Below, one piece after another: positions 17,629-25,751 of a DNA stretch of 39,868 nucleotides. Made by a program: the position numbers and the translations under genes. How positions within the stretch are numbered: the stretch's first letter is position 1; each line of letters begins with the position of its first letter. The stretch is from contig CAKZKQ010000550.1 in assembly GCA_937123825.1 (NCBI GenBank), forward strand, positions 1 through 39,868, in the 5' to 3' direction. Source of the DNA: an uncultured Pseudomonadota bacterium (lineage in GTDB: Bacteria > Myxococcota_A > Bradymonadia > Bradymonadales > GCA-2716585). The notes under the pieces were generated by a model. It did not search any database, was not told where the DNA came from, and saw only the letters and a program-made list of their open reading frames with translations.

Positions 17629-18507
17629 ATGCCCATGACCTTCACCACACAAGAGATCGACCGATGGACCGTCCGCATCGCCCGACACCGCGCCCCAAAC
17701 CGCCCCACGGTCATCCTCACCAACGCCCTGCCGCAATCCATCCGTTGCTGGGAATCCCACTGGGACGCCCTGGCCGTTCACTTCGATCTGCTGGCCGTTG
17801 ACCTGCCCGGCTTTGGACTCTCCAGCGGCTCAGAGGACGTCATGCGCCCCTCGGCGCAGGCCACCTTCCTCAAAACCCTCATGGACAAACACCACATCGA
17901 CAAAGCCTTCCTCGTCGGCCCCGACATCGGTGTGCCCGTCGTCCTGTGGTTTGCCGCCCATCACCCAGAGCGCGTCCTGGGGCTGAACATCTACGACGGC
18001 CCCGGCATCTGGCCCCCCGACTTCAGCGACACGCTGCGCCAGGTCTCCCAATCCAAACTGGTGCGCTGGCTTGGCACCCTGCCCCTGATACGCGGCCAGT
18101 TCATGGCCCAAAACTTCCAGGTCGCCACATCCGGGGGCTACCAACGCCACGACCCCTCTCCCCAGGCCAAGGTCGAATACCAACAAATCGCCTACGACAA
18201 GACCAAAAACGCCTTCGCCCTGGCCTTCCTGGGCTCCTACGCCCAGGAACTGCCCCTGCTCCAAGCCAAACTCCCGTCCATCCACAGCCCCGTGCTCATC
18301 ACCTGGGGCGCCAAAGACGAGTTTGTCCCCCCCTCCAACGCCCAAAAACTCCACGCGCTGCTGCCCAAGAGCGAAGTCACCATCTTTGAAGACGCCGGAC
18401 ACTTCTCACACGAAGACGCCGGCCCTGCCTGGCTCGAGCGCTTCCTGACCTTCACCACCAAGCTGCACCACGACGCCCTCTCAACCACCACAACGGCAAA
18501 TGCCTGA
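17629..18507 (+). CDS. Alpha/beta hydrolase
   Basis: This 292-aa alpha/beta-hydrolase of the epoxide hydrolase/haloalkane dehalogenase/esterase group has an unusual nucleophile elbow, VGPDIG, which puts Asp99 at the nucleophile position. The acid is probably Asp230 (WGAKDEFV) and the base His258 (AGHFSHED). The oxyanion segment TNALPQS (31-37) replaces the common HG motif, and I cannot point to the lid tyrosines of epoxide hydrolases, so the exact activity is open. It has no signal peptide. The start follows an AT-rich regulatory region with repeated ACCAAWCGGTA sites. It converges with the small LRR gene, only 21 bp apart. Confidence 0.87.
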   Translation: MPMTFTTQEIDRWTVRIARHRAPNRPTVILTNALPQSIRCWESHWDALAVHFDLLAVDLPGFGLSSGSEDVMRPSAQATFLKTLMDKHHIDKAFLVGPDIGVPVVLWFAAHHPERVLGLNIYDGPGIWPPDFSDTLRQVSQSKLVRWLGTLPLIRGQFMAQNFQVATSGGYQRHDPSPQAKVEYQQIAYDKTKNAFALAFLGSYAQELPLLQAKLPSIHSPVLITWGAKDEFVPPSNAQKLHALLPKSEVTIFEDAGHFSHEDAGPAWLERFLTFTTKLHHDALSTTTTANA

Positions 18508-18528
18508 CCCCACCAAAACCATCGCCGC

Positions 18529-19809
18529 TCAAAGGTACACCTTGCCCCAACCACGATCGTCCAGGTTGGCCTCCCCACGGGACCACTTGCCCCCCGACAT
18601 ACGCTGCTTCAATTCGTTCTGAAGCGCCTTGTCGATCGGGTTTCGACCCACGTTCAAATGGGTCAAACCCGACAAAAGCTCGCTCTCCAAAAGCGCCCTG
18701 GCACCCTCATCCCCGATCTCATTGGTGTAGAGATAGAGGGTTCGGAGCGATGACCACCCACGGGCCCTGGCCAACCCCCCAATGACATCATCGCCAACGC
18801 GGTTGAACTGCAGATTGAGGTACTCAAGGTGGGGAAGACCGGCCAAAACGCTCAAATCAATGTGGTCCTCAATGTCGTTGTGACCAAGATCCAGAACCCT
18901 CACCAATGGAAAACGGGCAAGGTCTTGAGCATGCTCGACGGACCACCCCAGACCACAACTCTCCAGCCCCAAAACACGCAAACTGCGGGCATGTTGGCTC
19001 TGGGCCAATGTCTCCAACCACGGGCTGCTGGTCAGCTTCACGCTGCCAAGGTTCAAACGCACCAACCCCCCATCGTGCGGCGCCTGAAGCAGCGCCTTGA
19101 CCGCAGTCCCCTCAAAGTTGTGGCAATCCTCCAACTCCAACGTCTGAAGACGCCTGAACCAGGAGGCATTGTTAAGCACACGCAGCGCTCTGGACGTCAG
19201 CGGCGTATGGCTCATGTCCAAATGGCGCAGCCTCACCGCACCTTTGGCCGCAGCCAGCGCCTCCATCGAAGCGTCGCTCAATTCGTTGATGTGCAGCCGA
19301 AGCATCTCCAACGAACCAAAGAGCTTTGAGCCGGCCAACCGCGCAATGTCCCCATCATCCAGGTCATTCTGCCCCAGATCCAAAAAACGCAGCGACTTCA
19401 GCGCCGACCCCTGCGTCAAAGCCTCAATCCCCGCCGCACCAATGCGCTGGTCAAAGAGCAACAACCCCGTCAAATGCTCCAGATGCTGCGCCCTGGTCAG
19501 CCCATAAAACCCCTCTTCCCCAAGATCCCCCCACGACAAATCCAGCACCCGCACCAGCTCGCCCCACGCCTGCGGCCCCTGCATCAACATTTGGGCGTCT
19601 TTGCCCGACACCACGCGGTGACGGTCAGGCCAGGCCTCATCCATCACACCCATCGCATACGAGAGCATGACCTGCCCCTGCTCACGGGTCTTCTTGGCCC
19701 GCAGCGCGCGCTTGATCCGCTTGAGAATCAAGGCAAACCCCTCATCGCTGGGCGTGCTGTAGAGCAAACCCCGAAGCTCCTCCAGGAGCGTTTCTTGTGT
19801 CGCAGTCAC
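18529..19809 (-). CDS. Leucine-rich-repeat protein with cap module
   Basis: This 426-aa cytosolic protein carries about eleven leucine-rich repeats of the ribonuclease-inhibitor-like type (LRxLDLGxNDL pattern) from about residue 75 to the end. Residues 8-67 form a helical N-terminal module with TPSDEGF and, 35 residues after the Phe, AWPDRHRVV. This aligns with the two cap modules of the 1178-aa LRR protein at 6375-9911, so the two are paralogues. I chose GTG 19809 because AAGGAGG lies nine bases upstream; a TTG at 19815 is too close to it. It is downstream of the DUF1330 gene on the same strand (153-bp gap). Binding partner and role are unknown. Confidence 0.9.
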   Translation of the reverse strand: MTATQETLLEELRGLLYSTPSDEGFALILKRIKRALRAKKTREQGQVMLSYAMGVMDEAWPDRHRVVSGKDAQMLMQGPQAWGELVRVLDLSWGDLGEEGFYGLTRAQHLEHLTGLLLFDQRIGAAGIEALTQGSALKSLRFLDLGQNDLDDGDIARLAGSKLFGSLEMLRLHINELSDASMEALAAAKGAVRLRHLDMSHTPLTSRALRVLNNASWFRRLQTLELEDCHNFEGTAVKALLQAPHDGGLVRLNLGSVKLTSSPWLETLAQSQHARSLRVLGLESCGLGWSVEHAQDLARFPLVRVLDLGHNDIEDHIDLSVLAGLPHLEYLNLQFNRVGDDVIGGLARARGWSSLRTLYLYTNEIGDEGARALLESELLSGLTHLNVGRNPIDKALQNELKQRMSGGKWSRGEANLDDRGWGKVYL

Positions 19810-19962
19810 AGACAAAATCCTCCTTCAAACAAAACGTCCTCTCACCACAAGCATACCCCACCAACACCTTCAATCGCTGCTTGCCACACACAAAAACAAA
19901 CCGCGCCCCCCTGGAACCCAATGGCCAGAGGTGCGCGGCGTCAAGCCCTGTTCTGGACTGAA

Positions 19963-20247
19963 TCAGTTTGCAAGCAACGTCAAAGTCATCGACGCCACCC
20001 CCTGACGCGCGGCCACGGCAGCCTGGTAACCCTCCGAGTTGAACCACGCCCTGGCCACCGCCTCAGACTCAAACTCAATGAGCGCCACCGACTGCGCGTC
20101 AGCGTCGCCCTCCAACTGCTGCGCCACGCGGCCGCGCACCACAAAACGACCACCAAAGGCCTCAATGGTGGGCTTGGCCAGCTTGCGGTAGCGGACAAAA
20201 GCATCGGCATCAAAAACACGGGTCTGCACAAGCACATGCGTCGTCAT
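19963..20247 (-). CDS. DUF1330 family protein
   Basis: This 94-aa ferredoxin-like-fold protein matches the DUF1330 family. It has an RYRKLAKPTIEAFGGRFVVRG-type first half and the conserved IEFES-AxAWFNSEGYQAA second half. The family is small, cytosolic and mostly of unknown activity. GAGGAG lies six bases before the ATG. It is divergent from the HxlR regulator gene, and the 156-bp gap holds three tandem 17-bp palindromes, so it is the likeliest regulatory target of that regulator (inference). Confidence 0.88.
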   Translation of the reverse strand: MTTHVLVQTRVFDADAFVRYRKLAKPTIEAFGGRFVVRGRVAQQLEGDADAQSVALIEFESEAVARAWFNSEGYQAAVAARQGVASMTLTLLAN

Positions 20248-20298
20248 GGGAACTCCTCATGGGTTGGTTTGAGCACGCGAAGATGTCACCCCACACGC

Positions 20299-20351
20299 GC
20301 TCTACATTCTGAAGCAAGCTCTAGATTCTAGAGCGCTTCAATATCTAGAGC
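20299..20351. promoter_or_regulatory. Triple tandem 17-bp palindromic operator
   Basis: Three related 17-bp palindromes lie end to end: 20299-20315, 20318-20334 and 20335-20351. The central one, GCTCTAGATTCTAGAGC, is perfect around its middle base. The left copy matches it at 14 of 17 positions and the right copy at 12 of 17. They fill the space between the divergent DUF1330 and HxlR genes, and the right edge lies just before the -35 region of the HxlR promoter. Binding by the HxlR dimer is the obvious hypothesis. Confidence 0.7.
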
Positions 20352-20368
20352 ACCCCACCAAAGAGCGC

Positions 20369-20403
20369 AAGACAAAATCCACACAGATGTGTATAAAGAC
20401 CCC
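20369..20403 (+). promoter_or_regulatory. Promoter of the HxlR gene, apparently leaderless
   Basis: AAGACA (20369-20374) and TATAAA (20392-20397) are separated by 17 bp. The expected transcription start, about seven bases after the -10, falls on the ATG at 20404, and no ribosome binding site is seen before it. This suggests a leaderless mRNA. Confidence 0.5.
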
Positions 20404-20769
20404 ATGGCTTCTCGAATCCCAAAACCAGGCCAGCCCGTACGCGGCTCCGAAACAGGCCGCCCCATCATGGCGCTCTTCGATCTCCTGGGCCGCACCTGGG
20501 CCATGGGCATCGTGTGGCAACTCTACGACGGCCCCCAGACCTTCCGCGGCCTCCAGGCACGCTGCGACGGCATCTCAGCAGCGCTGCTCAACACTCGCCT
20601 CAAAGAACTGCGGGTCACAGGACTGGTCACGCGCTGCGATGAAGGCTACGTCTTGACCGAGCTGGGCCAGGGCCTCTCAACACTCCTTCGCCCCATGGAC
20701 GACTGGTCTCGCCAGTGGGCCAAAGCATTCGAAGCCCACACAAACGGCGCACCCGACGACGACCCCTGA
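20404..20769 (+). CDS. HxlR-family winged-helix regulator
   Basis: This 121-aa DNA-binding protein has the HxlR (MarR-like) winged-helix order: LLGRTWAMGIVWQLYDGPQTF helix, the recognition region with CDGISAALLNTRLKEL, the wing (TRCDEGYVLTELG), then a dimerising helix with DDWSRQWA. HxlR proteins often respond to electrophiles, quinones or oxidants through cysteine; here the cysteines lie in ARCDG and TRCDE rather than at the usual N-terminus. ATG 20404 is preferred over GTG 20389, because the -10 box overlaps that GTG. Three palindromes upstream suggest autoregulation and control of the divergent DUF1330 gene. The inducer is unknown. Confidence 0.9.
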   Translation: MASRIPKPGQPVRGSETGRPIMALFDLLGRTWAMGIVWQLYDGPQTFRGLQARCDGISAALLNTRLKELRVTGLVTRCDEGYVLTELGQGLSTLLRPMDDWSRQWAKAFEAHTNGAPDDDP

Positions 20770-20839
20770 CGCCCACCACCGCGCGGCCGACTTCGCCGCC
20801 CAAGGGCGCCTACAGTCGAACCCGCGACGGAACACCCCC

Positions 20840-21787
20840 ATGGAAGACGCAGAGCTCTTTGTCCTCATCGCCGCCCTCGACGCGCTGGTCCGCAAAGGCA
20901 GCATCCGGCGCGCCGCCGCCAGCCTTAAAGTCTCCAAAGCCACCGTCAGCCGCCACATCCAGGAACTCGAAGACCGCCTGGGCATGCGCCTGCTCGAACG
21001 CACCACGCGCCGACACAGCCTGACCCCCGAAGGACAACTCCTCCTTGAACGCTTCGAAGGCCTGCGCACAAGCTGGCAAGCCCTGCTCGAAGACCTCAAC
21101 CAACAACACGTCGACATCCGAGGCACCATCCGCATCACCGCCCCACACGCCGTGCTCGAACAATGGCTCACCCCCCTGCTGGTGCGCTTCACCGCCCTGT
21201 ACCCCAAGGTCAAGTTCACGCTCATCCCCACCGACAGCGTCCTCGACATGCTCGAACACCACCTCGACCTGGCGCTGCGCATCGGCTGGAGCGATGACAC
21301 CGTCTACCGCCCCAAAACACTGACCACCACCGACGAAATCCTCGTCGCCACCCCCACACTGGCCAAGCGCTGGGACGGCACTCCCCAGGGCCTCCAAACC
21401 CTCCCCTGGGTCTCACACGGCATCGTCACCCCCACCAACCACCCACTGACCATCCACGACCCCCACCAAAACCCCCACACCATCCAACCCCAGCACATCA
21501 CCGAAGTGCTCGCCTCAAGCACCTATCTATCACTGCTCAAACACGGCATGGGCGTCGGCTTTGTCCCCAAACTCCTCATCCAACCCGCCATCGACGCCGG
21601 ACACCTCACCCCACTGCCCTTCTCATGGCGAAAAGCCGTGGTCTTCCTCGTCCTACCCTCCGAACAAACCCCCGCCCGCGTCCAAACGCTCGTCGACTTC
21701 ATCGCCCAGGCCTTCCACAACAACACCATCAACCGCACCCCAGAACACACACACCCAGTGTCCCAAAAACAAGACAGTCAGTCTTGA
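20840..21787 (+). CDS. LysR-family transcriptional regulator
   Basis: This 315-aa LysR regulator has an N-terminal winged helix-turn-helix (about 8-65) with SIRRAAASLKVSKATVSRHI and ERTTRRHSLTPEG, a linker helix, and a periplasmic-binding-like effector domain from about residue 92 containing DLALRIGWSDD. The C-terminal 25 residues are polar and probably disordered. It follows the HxlR gene by 70 bp on the same strand. No divergent target gene is adjacent, which is unusual for the family, so its regulon is unclear. The ATG has only a weak ribosome binding site. Confidence 0.92.
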   Translation: MEDAELFVLIAALDALVRKGSIRRAAASLKVSKATVSRHIQELEDRLGMRLLERTTRRHSLTPEGQLLLERFEGLRTSWQALLEDLNQQHVDIRGTIRITAPHAVLEQWLTPLLVRFTALYPKVKFTLIPTDSVLDMLEHHLDLALRIGWSDDTVYRPKTLTTTDEILVATPTLAKRWDGTPQGLQTLPWVSHGIVTPTNHPLTIHDPHQNPHTIQPQHITEVLASSTYLSLLKHGMGVGFVPKLLIQPAIDAGHLTPLPFSWRKAVVFLVLPSEQTPARVQTLVDFIAQAFHNNTINRTPEHTHPVSQKQDSQS

Positions 21788-21931
21788 TATTGGCCGTTGA
21801 AAGCGCCCCCCAAGCCCCTTAAATTCGCTCTCGAAAGCCATCGTGACCACGTCACCAACGCTCAGCGTCACGTTGTCGAACCCATGTCGACACCAAGCCA
21901 TGCATCGGTCCGTTGACGTGACACCGTCCAT

Positions 21932-21965
21932 CGGCGCCGGCCCACTGCGGCCGGCGCCGCTTTTT
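21932..21965 (+). terminator. Strong intrinsic terminator
   Basis: CGGCGCCGGCC (21932-21942) pairs perfectly with GGCCGGCGCCG (21949-21959) around a 6-base loop, followed by C and five T residues (21961-21965). It lies 144 bp after the LysR stop and on the same strand. It may end the LysR transcript or a short untranslated RNA from the intervening region. Confidence 0.85.
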
Positions 21966-22206
21966 GCCCCCCAGCCAAAGCCCCACCCGGCGCTCAAATC
22001 CGCGCACTCCAAACCAGACCCCACCCAAAAAGAGAGCATTTTCGCCCCTCCACGGCCCTGCTCAGATCGAAGCGGGCGCGGTCTTCTGGTACACTGCCTG
22101 CCAGGAGCCAAAAAGACGGCCCTGCGCCCCCACCCAAACGGGTTTATGGATTGTGCACAGGTGGGCGGCATGGCTGTGGCGCGCTGGCTGGCGAGCAACT
22201 TTTGAA

Positions 22207-23868
22207 ATGGGCTTGGACATGATGTGGACAGACACCGGGAGACTCTCCCTGGGCGCAATCTGCGCGGCGCTGGTGCTCGGCGCGGCGTTGGGCGGGTGCG
22301 TCGAGCAGGGCAGTGAAGAGGGCCGGACCCCTCTGGTGACCGAAGAGCAGCCGCTGACCCCTGCGGAACGCCGCGCGCGCGCCACCACCATCAAAGAAGC
22401 CGCCCAGGCACGGGGCTTGACCAATGCCTTCCTGCTCGGCGGAATCGGCGAAGCCGAGACAGGGCTGGCACACTGCTGGAGCGAGGCCACCTGGGCGTGT
22501 CAGGGACCCAATTCGCCCGACTGCGGCGGCGGCCCAGTCATCGCTGGCGCCGGGGACGGACCCTGTCCCGATCGCCAGGGCGGCCTGGGCATGTTCCAGT
22601 TTGACGCCGGGACCTACGAGCAAACCCTGGCAAGAGAGGGTGACCGCATCCTCACGGTCGCTGGCAACGTGGACGCCGCCATCGACTTTGTGCTCGCCAT
22701 GGTCGTACGCTCACAGTACATCGACGGCGTGGACGACAACGTCGAGGCGCTGGCCTGGATGAACCAGGTCCGGGTCAACAACGAGCTCTTCCACCCCTGG
22801 ATCCAGACCGTCACCCACTACTACAACGGCTGCGTCCCGGGTCGGTGCAGCGTCTACGACTCCCGCTACGAGAGCTACTCCAGCAAAACCATCAACATCT
22901 TTGAAGAGTTTGGCCCCGACTTCTGGTTTACCGAGGTCGAGCCGTGCGGCTTCATCAGCGCCGGCGGCGGCGACATCGACGAGTCCGACGACTGCTTTGT
23001 CGCTGGTGGCAACGCCCGCTTCTGGCGCTCCGAAAACGACGGCTTTGGCAACTCGCTGCTGTGGACCAACGCCACCGACAGCGCCAACGTCTCCAACTAC
23101 GCCCTCTGGCAACTCTTCTTTGATGAACCCGGCCTCTACGTCGTCGAGGTCTACACCGACGCCGACTTCGCAGAGAGCCGACAAACCCGCTACCAGATCG
23201 TCCACAACGGCCAACTCTCCGAGGTCGTCGTCGACCAGACCGCCACCGACGGCTTCCAGGCGCTGGGTCAGTTTGAGTTCGGCACCGACATCGAGCAGCA
23301 CATCCGCTTCAACGACAACACCGGCGAACCCAACAGCACCCAAACCGCCATCGTCGCCGACGCCCTGCGCCTGACCCGCGTGGATGAAGGCGGCAACAAC
23401 GACCCCGGTGGCAACAACGACCCCGGTGGCAACAACGATCCCGGCGGCAACAACGACCCTGGCGGCAACAACGACCCTGGCGGCAACAACGACCCTGGCG
23501 GCAACAACGATCCCGGCGGCAACAACGACCCTGGCGGCAACAATGATCCCGGCGGCAACAACGATCCCGGCGGCAATAATGATCCCGGTGGCAACAATGA
23601 TCCCGGCGGCAACAATGATCCTGGCGGCAACAATGATCCGGGAACAAACAACGACCCCGGCGGCAACGGTCAGGACTTCAACAACAGGATGACGCCGGAC
23701 GACATGACCCCCGAAACCCCCGAGGAGGTCCTGCAATCCAACGCGGGCGCCCAGGCGGCCTGCGCTCAGGCTTCGACCGCGACCCCGGGCACCTTCCCCC
23801 CCGCGTTGCTCTTTGGCCTGATCATTGGTTTTGCCGCCCTCGGACGCCGTCGCCGCTCAGCGATCTGA
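22207..23868 (+). CDS. Lysozyme-like lipoprotein with golvesin-type domain, GGNNDP linker and MYXO-CTERM-like tail
   Basis: This 553-aa envelope protein has a signal segment with lipobox LGGC (Cys31). A lysozyme/transglycosylase-like domain covers about 60-235, with candidate catalytic Glu82/Glu84 in GIGEAETG and the GGLGMFQF motif (125-132) typical of that fold. A beta-rich domain at about 260-392, with ARFWRSENDGFGNSLLWTN, resembles golvesin C-terminal domains. Fifteen GGNNDP-type hexapeptides (395-484) form a linker. The end is a MYXO-CTERM-like tail with Cys519, a helix and RRRR. It may be a surface peptidoglycan-acting enzyme. The start is uncertain: ATG 22207, 22219 and 22222 are all in frame and none has a strong ribosome binding site. 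Confidence 0.85.
   Translation: MGLDMMWTDTGRLSLGAICAALVLGAALGGCVEQGSEEGRTPLVTEEQPLTPAERRARATTIKEAAQARGLTNAFLLGGIGEAETGLAHCWSEATWACQGPNSPDCGGGPVIAGAGDGPCPDRQGGLGMFQFDAGTYEQTLAREGDRILTVAGNVDAAIDFVLAMVVRSQYIDGVDDNVEALAWMNQVRVNNELFHPWIQTVTHYYNGCVPGRCSVYDSRYESYSSKTINIFEEFGPDFWFTEVEPCGFISAGGGDIDESDDCFVAGGNARFWRSENDGFGNSLLWTNATDSANVSNYALWQLFFDEPGLYVVEVYTDADFAESRQTRYQIVHNGQLSEVVVDQTATDGFQALGQFEFGTDIEQHIRFNDNTGEPNSTQTAIVADALRLTRVDEGGNNDPGGNNDPGGNNDPGGNNDPGGNNDPGGNNDPGGNNDPGGNNDPGGNNDPGGNNDPGGNNDPGGNNDPGGNNDPGGNNDPGTNNDPGGNGQDFNNRMTPDDMTPETPEEVLQSNAGAQAACAQASTATPGTFPPALLFGLIIGFAALGRRRRSAI
23389..23658 (+). repeat. 15 x 18-bp GGNNDP coding repeat
   Basis: Fourteen perfect GGNNDP hexapeptides are followed by one GTNNDP. 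Third codon positions differ among units (GGC/GGT, AAC/AAT, GAC/GAT, CCC/CCT/CCG) while the peptide does not change until the last unit. The repeat lies within the coding frame and forms the stalk between the golvesin-type domain and the C-terminal anchor. Confidence 0.95.
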
Positions 23869-23938
23869 GCCCATCCCCCCACCCGCACGCCAACTGTCCA
23901 AACCTTTCAGCCGCGCCGCCCCCACAGGCACCACGGCT

Positions 23939-24349
23939 TCACCCAGGTGAGGCCTCCGCGCGCCCTTGGGCGGCGTCGGCCCGGTAGGCTTTGAACGCCG
24001 AGACCGCCGTGAGGATGATGACCAGCAGGTAGAGCGCCTCGACGCCGTGGTGCAAGATGGACGCTTGCACGCCGAGCACTTTGTACTGGGTAAACTGACT
24101 GCCCCAGTGGTCGAGGTGCACCAGGCTCAGCAACCCACCAGACAAGACGTACATCGCCGTCATCACCATCAAGACCGACGTGCGCAGCGCCGCGCGCCCC
24201 CACATGGCGGCCATCATCATCACCCCCATCAGCACAAAAATCGGCCCGGCCACCTCCACCGGCATCCCCAGCGCCAGCAACGCGACCACAATGCCAGGGC
24301 TGATGAACTCAAAAGCCAGCAAACCCACAAGAAACCTGGTGATGGACAT
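23939..24349 (-). CDS. Small four-helix membrane protein of unknown function
   Basis: This 136-aa protein shows four hydrophobic segments of membrane-spanning length (about 5-30, 33-50, 55-78 and 103-125) and a short polar C-terminal tail. A His-rich loop (VHLDHW about 76-81, HHGVEALY about 99-106) lies between helices. I do not recognise a family. ATG 24349 is set by GGAGGGAG just upstream; an in-frame start at 24382 lacks this. It converges with the preceding lysozyme-like gene and stands alone, 273 bp from the regulator gene on its other side. Confidence 0.78.
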   Translation of the reverse strand: MSITRFLVGLLAFEFISPGIVVALLALGMPVEVAGPIFVLMGVMMMAAMWGRAALRTSVLMVMTAMYVLSGGLLSLVHLDHWGSQFTQYKVLGVQASILHHGVEALYLLVIILTAVSAFKAYRADAAQGRAEASPG

Positions 24350-24622
24350 CTGACACTCCCTCCATATCTCACACCAAAGCACAGAAGTCCGACGCCCTTT
24401 GGGACAGCCCCAAACCGAGCCTCTATTGTGCGCTTTGGCATCATTGATTCATCCAAGCGTTGCCCAGGGCACACCACACCGGCCCAGCCTCGCGCGGTGG
24501 ATTCAACATCCCCCATGCTCTGGCTGGTCGCTTGGACCTCCATTGCGTTCAAAGCGTGATATTGGGCGCGACAAACCCCGTCACAGAACGGCTCGGTTCA
24601 GCGGCCCGCGTGTGTTTGGGCA

Positions 24623-25627
24623 TTACCCGCTGCTGAAATGATCGCGGTAGCGGCTTGGCGAGACGCCAAACTTTCTGATGTAGGCGCGCCGGAAGACGTC
24701 GGCGCTCTTAAAGCCTACAGAGTCGGCGATGGTTTCGATGGGTTCTGCCGTATGGGTCAGCCGCTGGCATGCTTGCTCAAGGCGAGCAGTCTCTACAAAG
24801 GCGGCGGGCGGGCAGCCGAGCGCTTCCACAAAGCGGCGCGAGAACTGCCTGGGTGAGAGGCACATGCGCTGGGCCAGCTCGGGAACTGAGAGCTTCCGGT
24901 TGAGATGGGCGTAGATCCACGCCACCAGCTCTGAGAATGGGTCGGTGGAGCGCGTCTGGAAGCTCAGCGGCTCCGAATACTGGCGTTGGCCGCCCGAGCG
25001 TTTGACGTAGACGACCAGTTCGCGGGCCACGCGCAGCGCTGCCTGGGCGCCCAAATCTTCCTCGATCAGCCCCAACGCCAGATCGATCCCCGCGGTCGCC
25101 CCCGCCGAGGTGTAGATCGGGCCGTCTTTGATGAAGATCGCGTCGTCTTCCATCTGGATGTTGGCGAACTTCGCCTCCACGTCCCTGGAAAACCGCCAAT
25201 GGGTGGTCGCCCTGCGGCCGTCGAGCAGCCCCGTCGGCGCCAGCCCATAGATGCCAGTGCACACCGAGGCAATGCGGCGGATATGCGGGGCCCTGGCGCG
25301 GATCCAATCCGAAACGGCGGCCTGGGTTGCGGGTTCGCGCAGCCCTGCGCCGCCGGGGACAATGAGCGTATCGAGGTCCCCCACCGACTCCAGGGTCTGC
25401 GCGGGCACCAGACCCAGGCCATACTCACCGCTCAAAGGCCGCAGACCGCCCCCAGGTCCCACCGCGTCGCCCTCAGGATAGACGCCCACGAGCGAAATCT
25501 TGTAGTGTGGCGTCTGCACCTGTGTCGCCAGCTGACAGGCGGTGGAGAAGGCTTCGGCTGGGCCCGTGATGTCCAGCGCCACCACCCCATCAAAGCAAAG
25601 AAAACCTATGTGTCGTTCGTGTGCCAT
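24623..25627 (-). CDS. GlxA-type AraC regulator with DJ-1/PfpI domain
   Basis: This 334-aa regulator has an N-terminal class I glutamine amidotransferase-like (DJ-1/PfpI) domain, about 5-195, with the nucleophile elbow SVCTGIYGLA (Cys123). The C-terminal AraC double helix-turn-helix covers about 228-332 (LSVPELAQRMCLSPRQFSRRF and ADSVGFKSADVFRRAYIRKFGVSP). Members of this family, such as GlxA, GbdR and FtrA, control amino-acid, choline or formate metabolism, usually without enzyme activity in the N-domain. ATG 25627 is the first sensible start; its ribosome binding site is weak. It diverges from the DNA-glycosylase-like gene at 25752. Confidence 0.92.
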   Translation of the reverse strand: MAHERHIGFLCFDGVVALDITGPAEAFSTACQLATQVQTPHYKISLVGVYPEGDAVGPGGGLRPLSGEYGLGLVPAQTLESVGDLDTLIVPGGAGLREPATQAAVSDWIRARAPHIRRIASVCTGIYGLAPTGLLDGRRATTHWRFSRDVEAKFANIQMEDDAIFIKDGPIYTSAGATAGIDLALGLIEEDLGAQAALRVARELVVYVKRSGGQRQYSEPLSFQTRSTDPFSELVAWIYAHLNRKLSVPELAQRMCLSPRQFSRRFVEALGCPPAAFVETARLEQACQRLTHTAEPIETIADSVGFKSADVFRRAYIRKFGVSPSRYRDHFSSG

Positions 25628-25751
25628 GGCGCCAATGATATGGCCTGCACACGGCCGCCACAATGACATTCAAACGACGCTTTCGGACATCTGCCGCCTC
25701 GCCGCACGGCGCGGCGCAGCTCTGTCTCCAGCCTCCACAGGCCCATCCAAG

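Noticed and set aside
23268..23666. CRISPR-like 18-bp periodic repeat, and an antisense PPGSLL repeat peptide
   Set aside because: There are no spacers between units, and the period is a multiple of three in frame with a lipoprotein stalk. The antisense peptide is only the mirror of GGNNDP.
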